From the NCBI GenBank assembly GCA_030657355.1, contig CP131056.1, positions 637,001 through 701,000 on the forward strand: 64,000 bases of DNA, written 5' to 3'. Below are positions 52,196-60,315 of this stretch, piece after piece. Source of the stretch: Radicibacter daui. GTDB taxonomy: Bacteria > Pseudomonadota > Alphaproteobacteria > Radicibacterales > Radicibacteraceae. Position 1 is the first letter of the stretch, and each line of letters begins with the position of its first letter. The notes below the pieces were generated by a model, which was given only the letters and a program-made list of their open reading frames with translations, had not been told where the DNA came from and ran no database searches. A program made the position numbers and the translations under genes.

Positions 52196-53971
52196 TCAGA
52201 TCTGATGCGCCTGCAACCACATCTCCAGCAGGGCGGCCTGCCAGAGCTCGGAACCCCTCAGCGGCGTGATGTGCTCGGACGGGGCGGCAAAGAGCTTGTC
52301 CAGCCATTCCGGGCGGAAGAGCCCGCGCGATGTCGCGGCGCTGGAGGTCAGCGTGTCCTTCACCATGTCGAGGAACGGGCCCTCGATATATTTGAGCTGC
52401 GGAACCGGGAAATAACCCTTCTTGCGGTCGATCACCTCATGCGGGATGACCTGCCGCGCGGCATCCTTCAGGACGCCCTTGCCGCCATCGGCCAGCTTGA
52501 ATTCCGGCGGGATAGTCGCCGCCAGCTCCACCAGTTCATGGTCGAGGAAGGGCACGCGCGCTTCCAGCCCCCAGGCCATGGTCATGTTGTCGACGCGCTT
52601 GACCGGGTCGTCGACCAGCATGATCTGGGAATCCAGCCTTAGCGCCCGGTCCACCGGCGTTGCCGCATCCGGCATCATCAGATGCGCGGCAACCAGTTCC
52701 AGGCTCTCATCCGCCTCCGGCATCCACTCGGCGCCAAGCTGGGTAGAAAGTGTGGCATGCGGCCGGTCGAAGAAGACTTTTGCATAGTCCCCGACCACGT
52801 CATTGGAGTTGCCGAGCGGCGGATACCAGTGATAACCGCCGAAAACCTCGTCCGCCCCCTGGCCCGACTGCACCACCTTGATGTGCTTCGAAACCTCGCG
52901 GGAGAGCAGGTAGAAGCCGATATTGTCATAGGAGACCATCGGCTCGGACTGCGCCTTGATGGTGCCGGGCAGGTTTTCCATCAGCTCGCTGCCGGGCACG
53001 AAGATCTTGTGATGGTCGGTGCCGTAGTGCCGGGCAATCAGGTCGGAATAGACGAACTCGTCACCCTTCTCGCCATTGGCTTCTTCAAAGCCGATGGAGA
53101 AGGTCTTGAGGTCATGCTGCCCCTCTTCGGCCAGCAGCCCGACGATCACGCTTGAATCGACGCCGCCGGAAAGCAGCACGCCCACCGGCACGTCTGCCAC
53201 CATGCGTCGGCGCACGGCAAGGCGCAGCGCTTCCAGCACCCGGTCGCGCCAGTCCTCGCGCGTCAGCCCGGCATCTTCCGGCCGGCGCAGATAGGCGGGC
53301 TGCCAGTAGCGGTGTTCGCGCTCGCTGCCATCGGCCTCGTAACGGCGGATGGTGGCCGGCGGCAGCTTGCGGACGCCCTTCAGGATGGTGCGCGGCGGCG
53401 GCACCACGGCGTGGAAGCTCATGTAGTTGTGGAGCGCCGCCTTGTCGATGTCGCCATCTACGTCGCCCGCCGCCAGGATGGCCGGCAGGGAGGAGGCAAA
53501 GCGCAGCCGCGCCCCTTTGCGGGAATAATAGAACGGCTTGATGCCAAACCGGTCGCGCGCCACCGTCACCGCGCCGCTTTCGCGCTCATGGATGGCAAAG
53601 GCGAACATGCCGTGGAAGCGCTCCACGCACGCCTCGCCCCAGCAATGGAACGCCTTGAGGATCACCTCGGTGTCGCCGTGGGAAAAGAAGCTGTAGCCCT
53701 TTGCCACCAGTTCGGCCCTGAGCTCGGGATAGTTATAGATGCAGCCATTGAAGACGACGGTCAGGCCAAGCGCCGGGTCCGTCATCGGCTGGGCGGCATT
53801 TTCGGAGAGATCGATGATCCTGAGGCGCCGGTGGCCGAAGGCAACCGGCCCTCTTGCCAGAACCCCGCTGCCATCCGGCCCCCGCGGGGCCAGTACCGAC
53901 ACCATCCTGTCGACAGCGGAGGTATCGGCAAACGAACCATCGAAACGTATCTCTCCGGCAATTCCACACAT
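52196..53971 (-). CDS. asnO: N-acetylglutaminylglutamine amidotransferase (asparagine-synthetase-like)
   Basis: The product is 591 aa. The start must be ATG 53971 because Cys2 (MCGIAGE) is the class II glutaminase nucleophile; a GTG at 53980 is in frame. Glutaminase marks RGPDGSG, GHRRLRIIDL and FNGCIYNY are followed by the synthetase PP-loop SGGVDSS at 268-274 and GQGADEVFGGYHWY. It amidates the C-terminus of N-acetylglutaminylglutamine. First gene of the osmolyte operon; AAGGAAGG lies 11 bases upstream. Expression is expected to rise with osmolarity (family knowledge). Confidence 0.93.
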   Translation of the reverse strand: MCGIAGEIRFDGSFADTSAVDRMVSVLAPRGPDGSGVLARGPVAFGHRRLRIIDLSENAAQPMTDPALGLTVVFNGCIYNYPELRAELVAKGYSFFSHGDTEVILKAFHCWGEACVERFHGMFAFAIHERESGAVTVARDRFGIKPFYYSRKGARLRFASSLPAILAAGDVDGDIDKAALHNYMSFHAVVPPPRTILKGVRKLPPATIRRYEADGSEREHRYWQPAYLRRPEDAGLTREDWRDRVLEALRLAVRRRMVADVPVGVLLSGGVDSSVIVGLLAEEGQHDLKTFSIGFEEANGEKGDEFVYSDLIARHYGTDHHKIFVPGSELMENLPGTIKAQSEPMVSYDNIGFYLLSREVSKHIKVVQSGQGADEVFGGYHWYPPLGNSNDVVGDYAKVFFDRPHATLSTQLGAEWMPEADESLELVAAHLMMPDAATPVDRALRLDSQIMLVDDPVKRVDNMTMAWGLEARVPFLDHELVELAATIPPEFKLADGGKGVLKDAARQVIPHEVIDRKKGYFPVPQLKYIEGPFLDMVKDTLTSSAATSRGLFRPEWLDKLFAAPSEHITPLRGSELWQAALLEMWLQAHQI

Positions 53972-54061
53972 AGGGCTCACACCTTCCTTTTCTTCAGGCC
54001 TTGCTCAGGGGTCCTTTCTGCCGACCAAATCCATGGCCGCCCGGAACGGGATAAAAGCAAA

Positions 54062-54084
54062 AGGCGCGGGTGTTATCCGCGCCT
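54062..54084 (-). terminator. Terminator-like hairpin in the asnO leader
   Basis: AGGCGCGG (54062-54069) and CCGCGCCT (54077-54084) form a perfect 8-bp stem with a 7-base loop. Read on the minus strand it is followed by TTTGCTTTTA. It lies 90 bp upstream of the asnO start and points toward it. It is either an attenuator or insulates a promoter closer to asnO. Confidence 0.6.
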
Positions 54085-54206
54085 GTTGAATGAATATGTA
54101 GGGCAGTTGGTTCAAAATTTCAAATGCAGGGGCGATATATGGTGAGATCAAGATTGTATTCTGGTGCCGGAAATATCGCCTGACACCCTCATATTAAAAG
54201 GAATTT

Positions 54207-54266
54207 ATGACCATTGCGCTTATGAGAATTTTCCTCATCATCCGCGGTGATTTTCTGAAAAGTTAG
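54207..54266 (+). CDS. Possible 19-residue hydrophobic peptide
   Basis: ATG 54207 follows AAAAGGAA with a 3-base gap to the purine-rich core and encodes 19 residues (MTIALMRIFLIIRGDFLKS). The residues are Ile/Leu/Phe-rich with basic ends. It sits in the AT-rich gap upstream of gst. It could be a leader peptide or chance. No homology can be judged at this length. Confidence 0.2.
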   Translation: MTIALMRIFLIIRGDFLKS

Positions 54267-54386
54267 ATTGATTTCAGGTGTGGGCGAAGGCCGCTGTCCG
54301 GGGTTCAGGCAAGTAGGGCCCGGGACACGGCTGGACAACACGGCCCGCCGGGCTACTCTTCCCCAAAAGGGGAGGCATCACTGGCC

Positions 54387-55001
54387 ATGAAACTCTATTA
54401 CGCGCCCGGCTCCTGCGCGCTTGCCGTGCATGTTGCGCTCGTTGAGGCAGGGCTGGATTTCGATCTGGAGCGGGTCAGCTTTGCCGGCAAGCGCACCGAA
54501 AGCGGTGCCGATTATCTGGCCATCAACCCCAAGGGCAAGGTGCCGGCGCTAGAACTCGATGACGGCGCGGTGCTGACCGAAGTGGCCGTGCTGCTGCAAT
54601 ATGTGGCGGACCATGCGCCGGAAAAGGCGCTGGCCCCGGCACCCGGCAGCCCGGCGCGCTACCGGCTGCAGGAGTGGCTCAATTTTATCGCCACCGAACT
54701 GCATGCCCTGCTGACGCCGCTTTTTTCCCGCTCCATGCCAGAAGATTATCGCCTCGTTGTCCGGTCGGCCGTGCAGGCCCGTTTCGGTTATGTGGCAAAA
54801 AAGCTGGCAGACGGGCGTCCCTGGCTCATGGGGCCGGACTTCACCGTGGCCGATGCCTATGCCGTCTCCATGCTCGGCTGGGCCGATACGCTCAATTTCA
54901 ACTTCTCCGATTGGCCACAGATCGGGGACTATCACCGCCGCCTGCTGGCGCGCCCTGCGGTGCGCGCGGCGATGGAAGCGGAAGGGCTGATCCCCGGCTG
55001 A
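54387..55001 (+). CDS. gst: Glutathione S-transferase, beta-class-like
   Basis: The product is 204 aa. Cys10 in MKLYYAPGSCALAVHVALVEAG is the beta-class catalytic cysteine. The cis-Pro motif is GKVPALELDDGAVLTEVAVLLQYVAD. The C-terminal all-helical domain has GPDFTVADAYAVSMLGWA, the N-capping and hydrophobic-staple motif. It is cytosolic and conjugates or reduces electrophiles with glutathione. GGGGAGG lies upstream of the ATG. No substrate clue comes from its neighbours. Confidence 0.9.
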   Translation: MKLYYAPGSCALAVHVALVEAGLDFDLERVSFAGKRTESGADYLAINPKGKVPALELDDGAVLTEVAVLLQYVADHAPEKALAPAPGSPARYRLQEWLNFIATELHALLTPLFSRSMPEDYRLVVRSAVQARFGYVAKKLADGRPWLMGPDFTVADAYAVSMLGWADTLNFNFSDWPQIGDYHRRLLARPAVRAAMEAEGLIPG

Positions 55002-55043
55002 CAAGGGCCGGCGGCAATCGAATAACGGGTGGGGAGGATCATA

Positions 55044-56042
55044 ATGACGGAATTTCGCTGGGGTATTCTGGGGGCGGCCCGTATTGCCGAGCGTGCCTTT
55101 ATCCCTGCCGTGCGTGCCGGCCGGGAAGGCGAAGTGGTGGCCGTTGCCGCCCGCTCGGGCGAGCGTGCCCGCTCCTATGCCCGTCAGCACGGCATTACCC
55201 GTTCTCATGAAGGCTACGAGGCGCTGCTGGCCGATCCGGAGGTGGATGGCGTCTATATCCCGCTGCCCAACGATGTGCATGTGCGGCTTGCCATCGCCGC
55301 GCTGGAAGCGGGCAAGCATGTGCTGGTGGAAAAGCCGGTCGGCCTTAATGCCGGCGAGGTGGAAAAGCTGATCGCCGCCCGCGATGCCACCGGCAAGCTG
55401 GCGCTTGACGGGCTGATGGTGCGCCATCACCCGCAGTGGCAGAAGGCGCGCGCGCTGATCCGCGATGGGCGTATCGGCGCGCTCAAGTCCGTGCAGGCGG
55501 CCTTCAGCTTCGGCCGGGTCTCGCCGGAGGATTACCGGCTCGATGCCAGCAAGGGCGGCGGCGCGCTGCTCGATATCGGCATCTACTGCATCACTGCCGC
55601 CCGTTATTTCTTCGGCGAGGAGCCGGAGGCGGTGATTGGCCAGCTGGCGCGCGGGCCGCTGGGCGCCGACCATGCCTTCGATGGCATGATGCGCTTTTCC
55701 GGGGGCCGGCAGGCCAGCTTTACCACCGCCATCGACCGGGTGAATTATCAGCGTGTCCATGCCTTCGGCGAAACCGGCCATATCCAGATCGCCATGCCGT
55801 TCAATGCTCCCAATGGCGGTTTGACGCGGCTTTATGTGAGCGATGGCGACGATCTGCCCGGGCTCGGCGAAGCCATCGCCATTCCGCCCGCCAACCAGTA
55901 TGCCCTGCTGGTGGATGGTTTTGCCCGCGCCGCCCGCGGGCAGGAGGTGGCGCCCTGGCCGCTCGAGGATGCGCTCGCGACCGCCCGGATCATGGATGCC
56001 TTTTTCCGTTCGACGGAAAGCGGCAAGTGGGAAAGCCCCTGA
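55044..56042 (+). CDS. Gfo/Idh/MocA-family NAD(P)-dependent oxidoreductase
   Basis: The product is 332 aa from ATG 55044, with GGGGAGGA upstream. Rossmann motif: FRWGILGAARIAERAFIPAV. VDGVYIPLPNDVHVRLAIAALEAGKHVLVEKPVGLN contains the conserved EKP lysine. RDGRIGALKSVQAAFSF, GGGALLDIGIYCI (with the catalytic-region Asp) and the C-terminal beta-sheet domain follow. Members act on sugars, dihydrodiols or inositols; the substrate is not predictable here. A strong terminator follows. Confidence 0.87.
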   Translation: MTEFRWGILGAARIAERAFIPAVRAGREGEVVAVAARSGERARSYARQHGITRSHEGYEALLADPEVDGVYIPLPNDVHVRLAIAALEAGKHVLVEKPVGLNAGEVEKLIAARDATGKLALDGLMVRHHPQWQKARALIRDGRIGALKSVQAAFSFGRVSPEDYRLDASKGGGALLDIGIYCITAARYFFGEEPEAVIGQLARGPLGADHAFDGMMRFSGGRQASFTTAIDRVNYQRVHAFGETGHIQIAMPFNAPNGGLTRLYVSDGDDLPGLGEAIAIPPANQYALLVDGFARAARGQEVAPWPLEDALATARIMDAFFRSTESGKWESP

Positions 56043-56074
56043 AGACTGCGGACGAGCGTTTCAGGCTGCGGAGG

Positions 56075-56104
56075 GCCCCGGCTGATCGCCGGGGCTTTCT
56101 TTTT
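56075..56104 (+). terminator. Intrinsic terminator after the Gfo/Idh/MocA gene
   Basis: GCCCCGGC (56075-56082) and GCCGGGGC (56088-56095) form a perfect 8-bp stem with loop TGATC, followed by TTTCTTTTT. Confidence 0.92.
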
Positions 56105-56172
56105 GGCCGTCGGTGCGATAAGAACAAAATAGGAACAAAAGCCTCATCTGAGGCCGTAGCCAGGAGCTGTCG

Positions 56173-57330
56173 ATGGCTGAGCCGTTCAAGAATGTGTTTA
56201 ACCGTGCCGTGGTGCGCGAGATGGCCCGCCATCTTCACCGGGCCGCCGGGCAGGTCGGCACCGGCTTCGATGCTGCCGGTTTCGTCGAGATGGCGGGAAC
56301 GGGGCTGGAGGCGCTGGAGCTGAAACAGCGCGCCGCCCATATCGAGGAAGCGCTGGTCCGGTTTCTGCCGGCCGGCTTCGTGGTGACCGACGCACTGCTT
56401 CGCGCCAGCCTGCATCCGGATGCCGATGGCCCGCTTTCCGGCATGGCGTCGGATGAAGAAGGGATCAGGGGGTGGCCCATCATGCCGATGGGGGCCGCGG
56501 CCGTTCGGATCGGGGCCGGGCGGACAGCAGAGGTGCTCGATCTCCTCAAGGAAATGACCCGGCATTTTTCCAGTGAGTTCGCCATTCGTGCAGTGCTGCT
56601 GGCCGAACCGGAAGCCTCGCTTGCCATTCTTGCCGGCTGGCTCTCCCATCCCAGCGAGCATGTGCGCCGGCTGGTGAGCGAAGGCACGCGCCCGCGCCTG
56701 CCCTGGGCGCCGCAACTGCCGGGCTTCATTGCCGATCCGGCGCCGCTCCTGCCGCTTCTGGAAGCGCTCAAGGATGATCCGTCCGACTATGTGCGCCGGT
56801 CTGTTGCCAACAATCTCAACGATATCGCCCGCGACCATCCGGAGTTGGTGGTGGAACTTGCGCAGCGCTGGTCAGAGTGGGCATCGCGTGAGCGGGCGGC
56901 CCTGCTGCGCCATGCCTGCCGCGGCCTCATCAAGCGCGGCCATGCCGGGGCATTGGCGGTTCTGGGCTTTGGCGGGGAGGGAGCAGGGGCTGGCGACATC
57001 ACCCTCGGCGCGCTGGAAGTGCTGACGCCGACCGTCACCCTTGGCGGAGCGCTGGAGTTTACGGCGACGCTGAACTCTGCCGCATCGGCGCCGGTCAAGG
57101 TGGCGGTCGATTATGTCGTCCATCACGTGACGGCGCGCGGCACGCTTTCGCCCAAGGTCTTCAAGGGCAAGGTGGTTACCCTGGCGCCGGGCGGAAGCAT
57201 CATCTTCACGCGCCGGCATGCCGTGCGGCCCATCACCACGCGCACCTATTATGCCGGCGAGCACCGGCTGGAAGTTCAGATCAACGGCATCCGCCATGGC
57301 GATGGCCGTTTCCGGCTCGATCTTGGCTGA
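56173..57330 (+). CDS. AlkC/AlkD-family DNA alkylation repair protein
   Basis: The product is 385 aa with AGGAG eight bases before the ATG. The first ~260 residues are HEAT-like helical repeats: GIRGWPIMPMGAAAVRIG, FSSEFAIRAVLLAEPEASLAILAGWLSHPSEHVRRLVSEGTRPRLPWAPQL, LKDDPSDYVRRSVANNLNDIARDHPELV. This matches the DNA alkylation repair HEAT glycosylases that excise 3-methyladenine without base flipping. Residues ~275-385 form a beta-rich tail (TPTVTLGGALEFTATLNSAASAPVKVAVDYVVHHV...YYAGEHRLEVQINGIRHGDGRFRLDL) like an Ig-type domain, a feature known from AlkC. AlkC is therefore more likely than AlkD. Confidence 0.85.
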   Translation: MAEPFKNVFNRAVVREMARHLHRAAGQVGTGFDAAGFVEMAGTGLEALELKQRAAHIEEALVRFLPAGFVVTDALLRASLHPDADGPLSGMASDEEGIRGWPIMPMGAAAVRIGAGRTAEVLDLLKEMTRHFSSEFAIRAVLLAEPEASLAILAGWLSHPSEHVRRLVSEGTRPRLPWAPQLPGFIADPAPLLPLLEALKDDPSDYVRRSVANNLNDIARDHPELVVELAQRWSEWASRERAALLRHACRGLIKRGHAGALAVLGFGGEGAGAGDITLGALEVLTPTVTLGGALEFTATLNSAASAPVKVAVDYVVHHVTARGTLSPKVFKGKVVTLAPGGSIIFTRRHAVRPITTRTYYAGEHRLEVQINGIRHGDGRFRLDLG

Positions 57331-57401
57331 ACGAAGGGCCGAAGGATTGCGGCCAAGTTCGCTCTTGGCGTGCGGGGCGGGGATGGCGCACAGTTCGCTC
57401 C

Positions 57402-58157
57402 ATGAGCGGAAAAGACAAGAACATCGAACGCCTTGCGCGTTTGCAGGAAGAACTGGCCCTGCTTCAGCATGCCTACGGGCGGCAAGGGCTGAAAGGCATC
57501 ATCGCCCTTGAAGGGTGGGATGCGGCTGGCAAGGGCGGCCTTATCCGCCGCATTGGCTGGGCGCTCGACCCGCGCCCGCTCAGGGTATGGCAAATCTCCG
57601 CCCCCAGCGCGCATGAGCGCCGGCAGCACTGGCTGCAGCGCTTCTGGGAACGGGTGCCGCTGACCGGCGAGATCGCCATCTTCGACCGCTCCTGGTACGG
57701 CCGCGTGCTGGTGGAGCGGATCGAAGGCTTCGCCACCGAGGTGGAGTGGAAGCGTGCCTATGACGAGATCAACGCCTTCGAGCGCACCCTGGTCGATAGT
57801 GGCATCCGCCTGTGCAAGCTCTTCCTCGATATCTCGCCGGAAGAGCAGATGAAGCGTTTCCTTGAACGCTATACCGAACCCGGCAAGCGGTGGAAGCTGA
57901 CCGAGGACGATATCCGCAACCGCGCCCACTGGGACGCCTATGCGGACGCTTATCGCGACATGGTCAAGCTGACGAGCCAGCCCGGCGCCGAATGGTACCG
58001 GGTCGATGCCAATGACAAGCACGCCGCGCGCTGCGACGGCCTTTCCGAGATCCTGAAGGTGCTCGGCAAAGGCGTGGATGTGGCGCCGCCGGATGTGCCG
58101 CCGCTGGTCAAGGCCTTCATGGAAGAGCAGTTGCGGGGGGAGCGCGGCAGCAAGTAG
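57402..58157 (+). CDS. ppk2: Polyphosphate kinase 2 family protein
   Basis: The product is 251 aa. Walker A is GWDAAGKGG at 38-46, the lid region has RRQHWLQRFWERVP, and Walker B is IFDRSWYGRVLVERIEGF near residue 96. KLFLDISPEEQMKRFLERYTEPGKRWKLTEDDIRNRAHWD is typical of single-domain PPK2. It transfers phosphate between polyphosphate and nucleotides in the cytoplasm; which nucleotide class cannot be judged by eye. It starts 71 bp after the alkylation-repair gene with no clear RBS, and may share its transcript. Confidence 0.92.
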   Translation: MSGKDKNIERLARLQEELALLQHAYGRQGLKGIIALEGWDAAGKGGLIRRIGWALDPRPLRVWQISAPSAHERRQHWLQRFWERVPLTGEIAIFDRSWYGRVLVERIEGFATEVEWKRAYDEINAFERTLVDSGIRLCKLFLDISPEEQMKRFLERYTEPGKRWKLTEDDIRNRAHWDAYADAYRDMVKLTSQPGAEWYRVDANDKHAARCDGLSEILKVLGKGVDVAPPDVPPLVKAFMEEQLRGERGSK

Positions 58158-58214
58158 CCGCGTCCGTCCCGGTCAGTCCTGTCGCAGAAGCCCGTGCCTG
58201 GGAAGGCCGGTGGT

Positions 58215-58601
58215 TCAGACCGCGCTGGCGAGCGTCATGGCGATGGTCATGGCGTCGGCGCGCGGGCCGGCAAGGCGAACGACTTCGGCTTGCAGCCAGT
58301 TGTCCTTCGTCAGGCGCTCGGCGATGCGCTGGGCCTGGTGGCGCGGGCGCCCGGCCAGGATCAGGCAGCCGACGGCAAGTTTGCTTGCCTCCAGCCAGTC
58401 CACATCGGCGGTGTAGGGGGCTTCGCCCTCGACATCCTCTTCCAGTAGCGAGCGACGGCGCGGCTTGCCCTTTGGCCAGCCATCGCGGCTGGTGGCAAGG
58501 CGATAGCCCGGATCCGTCTTCTGGACCGGCACTTCTTCGGTAAGGGCATTATAAAAGAACTGGGCCATGCGTCGGCCCACGCGGGTAAATGCTGCACTCA
58601 T
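58215..58601 (-). CDS. Hypothetical protein
   Basis: The product is 128 aa and I do not recognise it. The N-terminal half is charged with a basic patch (KGKPRRRSLLEEDVEGE). The C-terminal half is helical (WLEASKLAVGCLILAGRPRHQAQRIAERLTKDNWLQAEVVRLAG...MTIAMTLASAV). There is no signal peptide or membrane segment. Coding is supported by protein-like composition and by a GGTTG-TCATG start context behind AT-rich DNA at 58670-58730. It is convergent with ppk2, 57 bp away. Confidence 0.6.
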   Translation of the reverse strand: MSAAFTRVGRRMAQFFYNALTEEVPVQKTDPGYRLATSRDGWPKGKPRRRSLLEEDVEGEAPYTADVDWLEASKLAVGCLILAGRPRHQAQRIAERLTKDNWLQAEVVRLAGPRADAMTIAMTLASAV

Positions 58602-58833
58602 GACAACCTTCCTGGTTGAAATGCGCCGGTGCGCCGGCTGCGAGGGTGCCTACCCGTCTGCATGACGGGGATTTGGTAAATTTAAAGAAAATTTAGATAA
58701 AATGCGAGACAAATTTTATGAGAAATCGGCCTTGGGTATCCGGCTTGCGGACGATGACCGAATGACTCAGTGCCACCCGGTCGCGGGCGGTTTTAAAGGC
58801 CGGATTTTAAGGAAAAATCAGTCAGGCAGGAAG

Positions 58834-58909
58834 TGGTGGAGCTGAGGGGAATCGAACCCCTGACCTCCTCATTGCGAACGAGGCGCTCTCCCAACTGAGC
58901 TACAGCCCC
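58834..58909 (-). tRNA. tRNA-Ala (CGC)
   Basis: A full cloverleaf reads on the minus strand: acceptor GGGGCTG with CAGCTCC, D-stem GCTC/GAGC, anticodon stem CCTCG/TGAGG with loop TTCGCAA (anticodon CGC), and T-stem AGGGG/CCCCT with TTCGATT. The G3-U70 pair that identifies alanine tRNA is present. Discriminator A and an encoded CCA follow (58834-58836). It decodes GCG codons, which are common in this genome. Confidence 0.97.
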
Positions 58910-58926
58910 TGCCTTGAAGTGTCGGA

Positions 58927-58956
58927 CGTATAGGGCCCCGAAAGACCGCCTGTCAA
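58927..58956 (-). promoter_or_regulatory. Sigma-70 promoter of tRNA-Ala
   Basis: On the minus strand a consensus TTGACA (58956-58951) is followed at 17 bp by CTATAC or at 18 bp by TATACG. The tRNA begins 18 bp further on. A GC-rich discriminator follows, as is common for stable RNA promoters. Confidence 0.8.
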
Positions 58957-58969
58957 GCCGGTTTCATGT

Positions 58970-59001
58970 GGCTGCGCGCGGGTTTGGGCCCGCGCGCAGC
59001 C
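58970..59001 (-). terminator. Strong hairpin after the 364-aa hypothetical gene
   Basis: GGCTGCGCGCGGG (58970-58982) and its exact complement (58989-59001) form a 13-bp stem with a 6-base loop, six bases past the stop. It lacks a T-run but sits between the gene and the tRNA promoter, as a terminator would. Confidence 0.65.
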
Positions 59002-59007
59002 ACCATT

Positions 59008-60102
59008 TCAGGTGACGACATTCACCTTCGGCATCTTCACATCGCCCTCGCCCTTTTCGATGTCCTTCGGGGTTCCGAAGATCGGCACCGAGGCGTCGAG
59101 GCGCAGCGCCATATAGACGCCGTCGGAAGGCTGGCTGGTGGAATTTGCCATGGCGGTGACGTTGATCTGGCTTGCCAGCTTCGGGTCCTGCTGCGCCGCC
59201 TTTTTGGCAGCAGCCTGGAGCTGCTCCTGCTCGGCTTCCGCCTTGGCCTGACGGGCCTTTTCCAGTTCTTCCATCATCTTGCGCAGCTTCTTGACCAGCT
59301 CGGCCGGGTCGAGGCCCTTGCCCTCGTTCTGCGGGATGGAGAAGGTCGGCGTATAGACCGGCAGATTGTCGATGGTATTGCCGCTGCCGGCGCCGTCCGA
59401 AGACTGGCCGCTTGCAGCCTGCGTTTGCTCGGCGGCGACCTTCTGGATTTCCACCGACACTGCCTTGGCGGAGAAGGTGCCCGTTGCCGGGTCGACATAA
59501 AGCTCCAGCGACTTGGCCGAGAGCGTGCCCATATACATGGAGCCATTGGGCCCCTGGCTGTACTGCTCCAGCGTGTCGATGGCGACGGCGGAGATGGAGA
59601 AGGCATTGCCCTGGGCATAGGCTTTGCGCGCGGCATCCGTCAGCGCAGCGGCGCCTTGCGAGGCCTGGTCATCATTGTAGCCGACCATGCCGAGCATGGA
59701 GGTGAGGTCGCGTTGCAGCAGCTGGAACGCCGCCTCGATCGGGTCGGTTGTACTGTCCTTGGAGGTGCCGGTGGCGGTGACAGCGCCGCTGCCGGTCGCG
59801 GTGCCGTCGGCGGCATCGTCGCCGGCGCTGGACGCGCTGCGGCCGTTGGTGCCGGCCTGCAGGCGTCCGGAGAGGTCGAGCACGCTGGCTGCACCATGGC
59901 GTCCGCTGCCGGTACCGCTGTTGTCGGAGGAGGTGGAGTTGCCGCCGGCGTTGCTGCCATTGGCAATCTGCCCGGCGCTCGAAGCGCCGCCGGTCAGGGA
60001 ATTGCCAAGGCCAAGGCTGTCATCCAGCCCGCGCCCGCTGCGGAAATTGTCGAAAAGAGACTGGCCGAGCCGTGTGAGGCTGCCGAAATTATCTGAAATC
60101 AT
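59008..60102 (-). CDS. Hypothetical protein, low-complexity N-half and coiled-coil C-half
   Basis: The product is 364 aa from ATG 60102; the frame is open to 60147. I do not recognise a family. Residues ~1-130 are Gly/Ser/Asn/Thr/Ala-rich (MISDNFGSLTRLGQSLFDNFRSG..., many GS and TG pairs). Residues ~135-245 look folded (AAFQLLQRDLTSMLGMVGYNDDQAS, AFSISAVAIDTLEQYSQGPNGSMYMGTLSAKSLELYVDPATGTFSAKAVSVEIQKVA). Residues ~280-325 are a charged heptad-like helix (ELVKKLRKMMEELEKARQAKAEAEQEQLQAAAKKAAQQ). The tail is basic. There is no signal peptide. The pattern recalls flagellar or type III secreted proteins, but no flagellar gene is nearby. Confidence 0.65.
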   Translation of the reverse strand: MISDNFGSLTRLGQSLFDNFRSGRGLDDSLGLGNSLTGGASSAGQIANGSNAGGNSTSSDNSGTGSGRHGAASVLDLSGRLQAGTNGRSASSAGDDAADGTATGSGAVTATGTSKDSTTDPIEAAFQLLQRDLTSMLGMVGYNDDQASQGAAALTDAARKAYAQGNAFSISAVAIDTLEQYSQGPNGSMYMGTLSAKSLELYVDPATGTFSAKAVSVEIQKVAAEQTQAASGQSSDGAGSGNTIDNLPVYTPTFSIPQNEGKGLDPAELVKKLRKMMEELEKARQAKAEAEQEQLQAAAKKAAQQDPKLASQINVTAMANSTSQPSDGVYMALRLDASVPIFGTPKDIEKGEGDVKMPKVNVVT

Positions 60103-60183
60103 GACACCCGTACCCCTGGCGAGGCCGGGCGCAGAAAAGCAAGGCACGTGCGTGTGCGAAGCGGGTCCTGCATGGTCCCAGAC

Positions 60184-60232
60184 CTCTCATCCTGAGAGAA
60201 ACTCCCCCCGCGCGGCGTCATGCCGCAGGGGG
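60184..60232. repeat. Two adjacent hairpins in the 60103-60364 gap
   Basis: CTCTCA-TCC-TGAGAG (60184-60198) is directly followed by a C5/G5 stem enclosing CGGC-GTCAT-GCCG (60204-60232). They lie in the presumed leader of the 364-aa hypothetical gene. Function is unknown. Confidence 0.4.
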
Positions 60233-60315
60233 CGCCCCGGCTTCCTGCCGGTTGTGCTGCGGAAAATAGCGTATTTCCGGAAAAACAATAAATAAAATTT
60301 GATCTAATTGTCGCA

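Larger units (their letters stand above)
53972..54386. other. Divergent intergenic region between asnO and gst
   Basis: About 415 bp without a clear gene. It contains a terminator-like hairpin facing asnO (54062-54084), an 8-bp inverted repeat GGCGATAT / ATATCGCC (54131-54138 and 54173-54180, 34 bp apart), and a tiny ORF with a good RBS at 54207. The part from about 54090 to 54290 is AT-rich and probably holds the osmoregulated promoter of asnO. No classical -35/-10 pair is convincing. Confidence 0.4.

Noticed and set aside
50401-52269. 622-codon open frame on the plus strand
   Set aside because: It is antisense to the NAGGN synthetase, which has clear GNAT and ATP-grasp motifs.
58803-58819. 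GATTTT/AAAATC hairpin as the tRNA terminator
   Set aside because: The stem is only six AT-rich base pairs with a five-base loop and lacks a following T-run on the minus strand, so I do not list it as a terminator.
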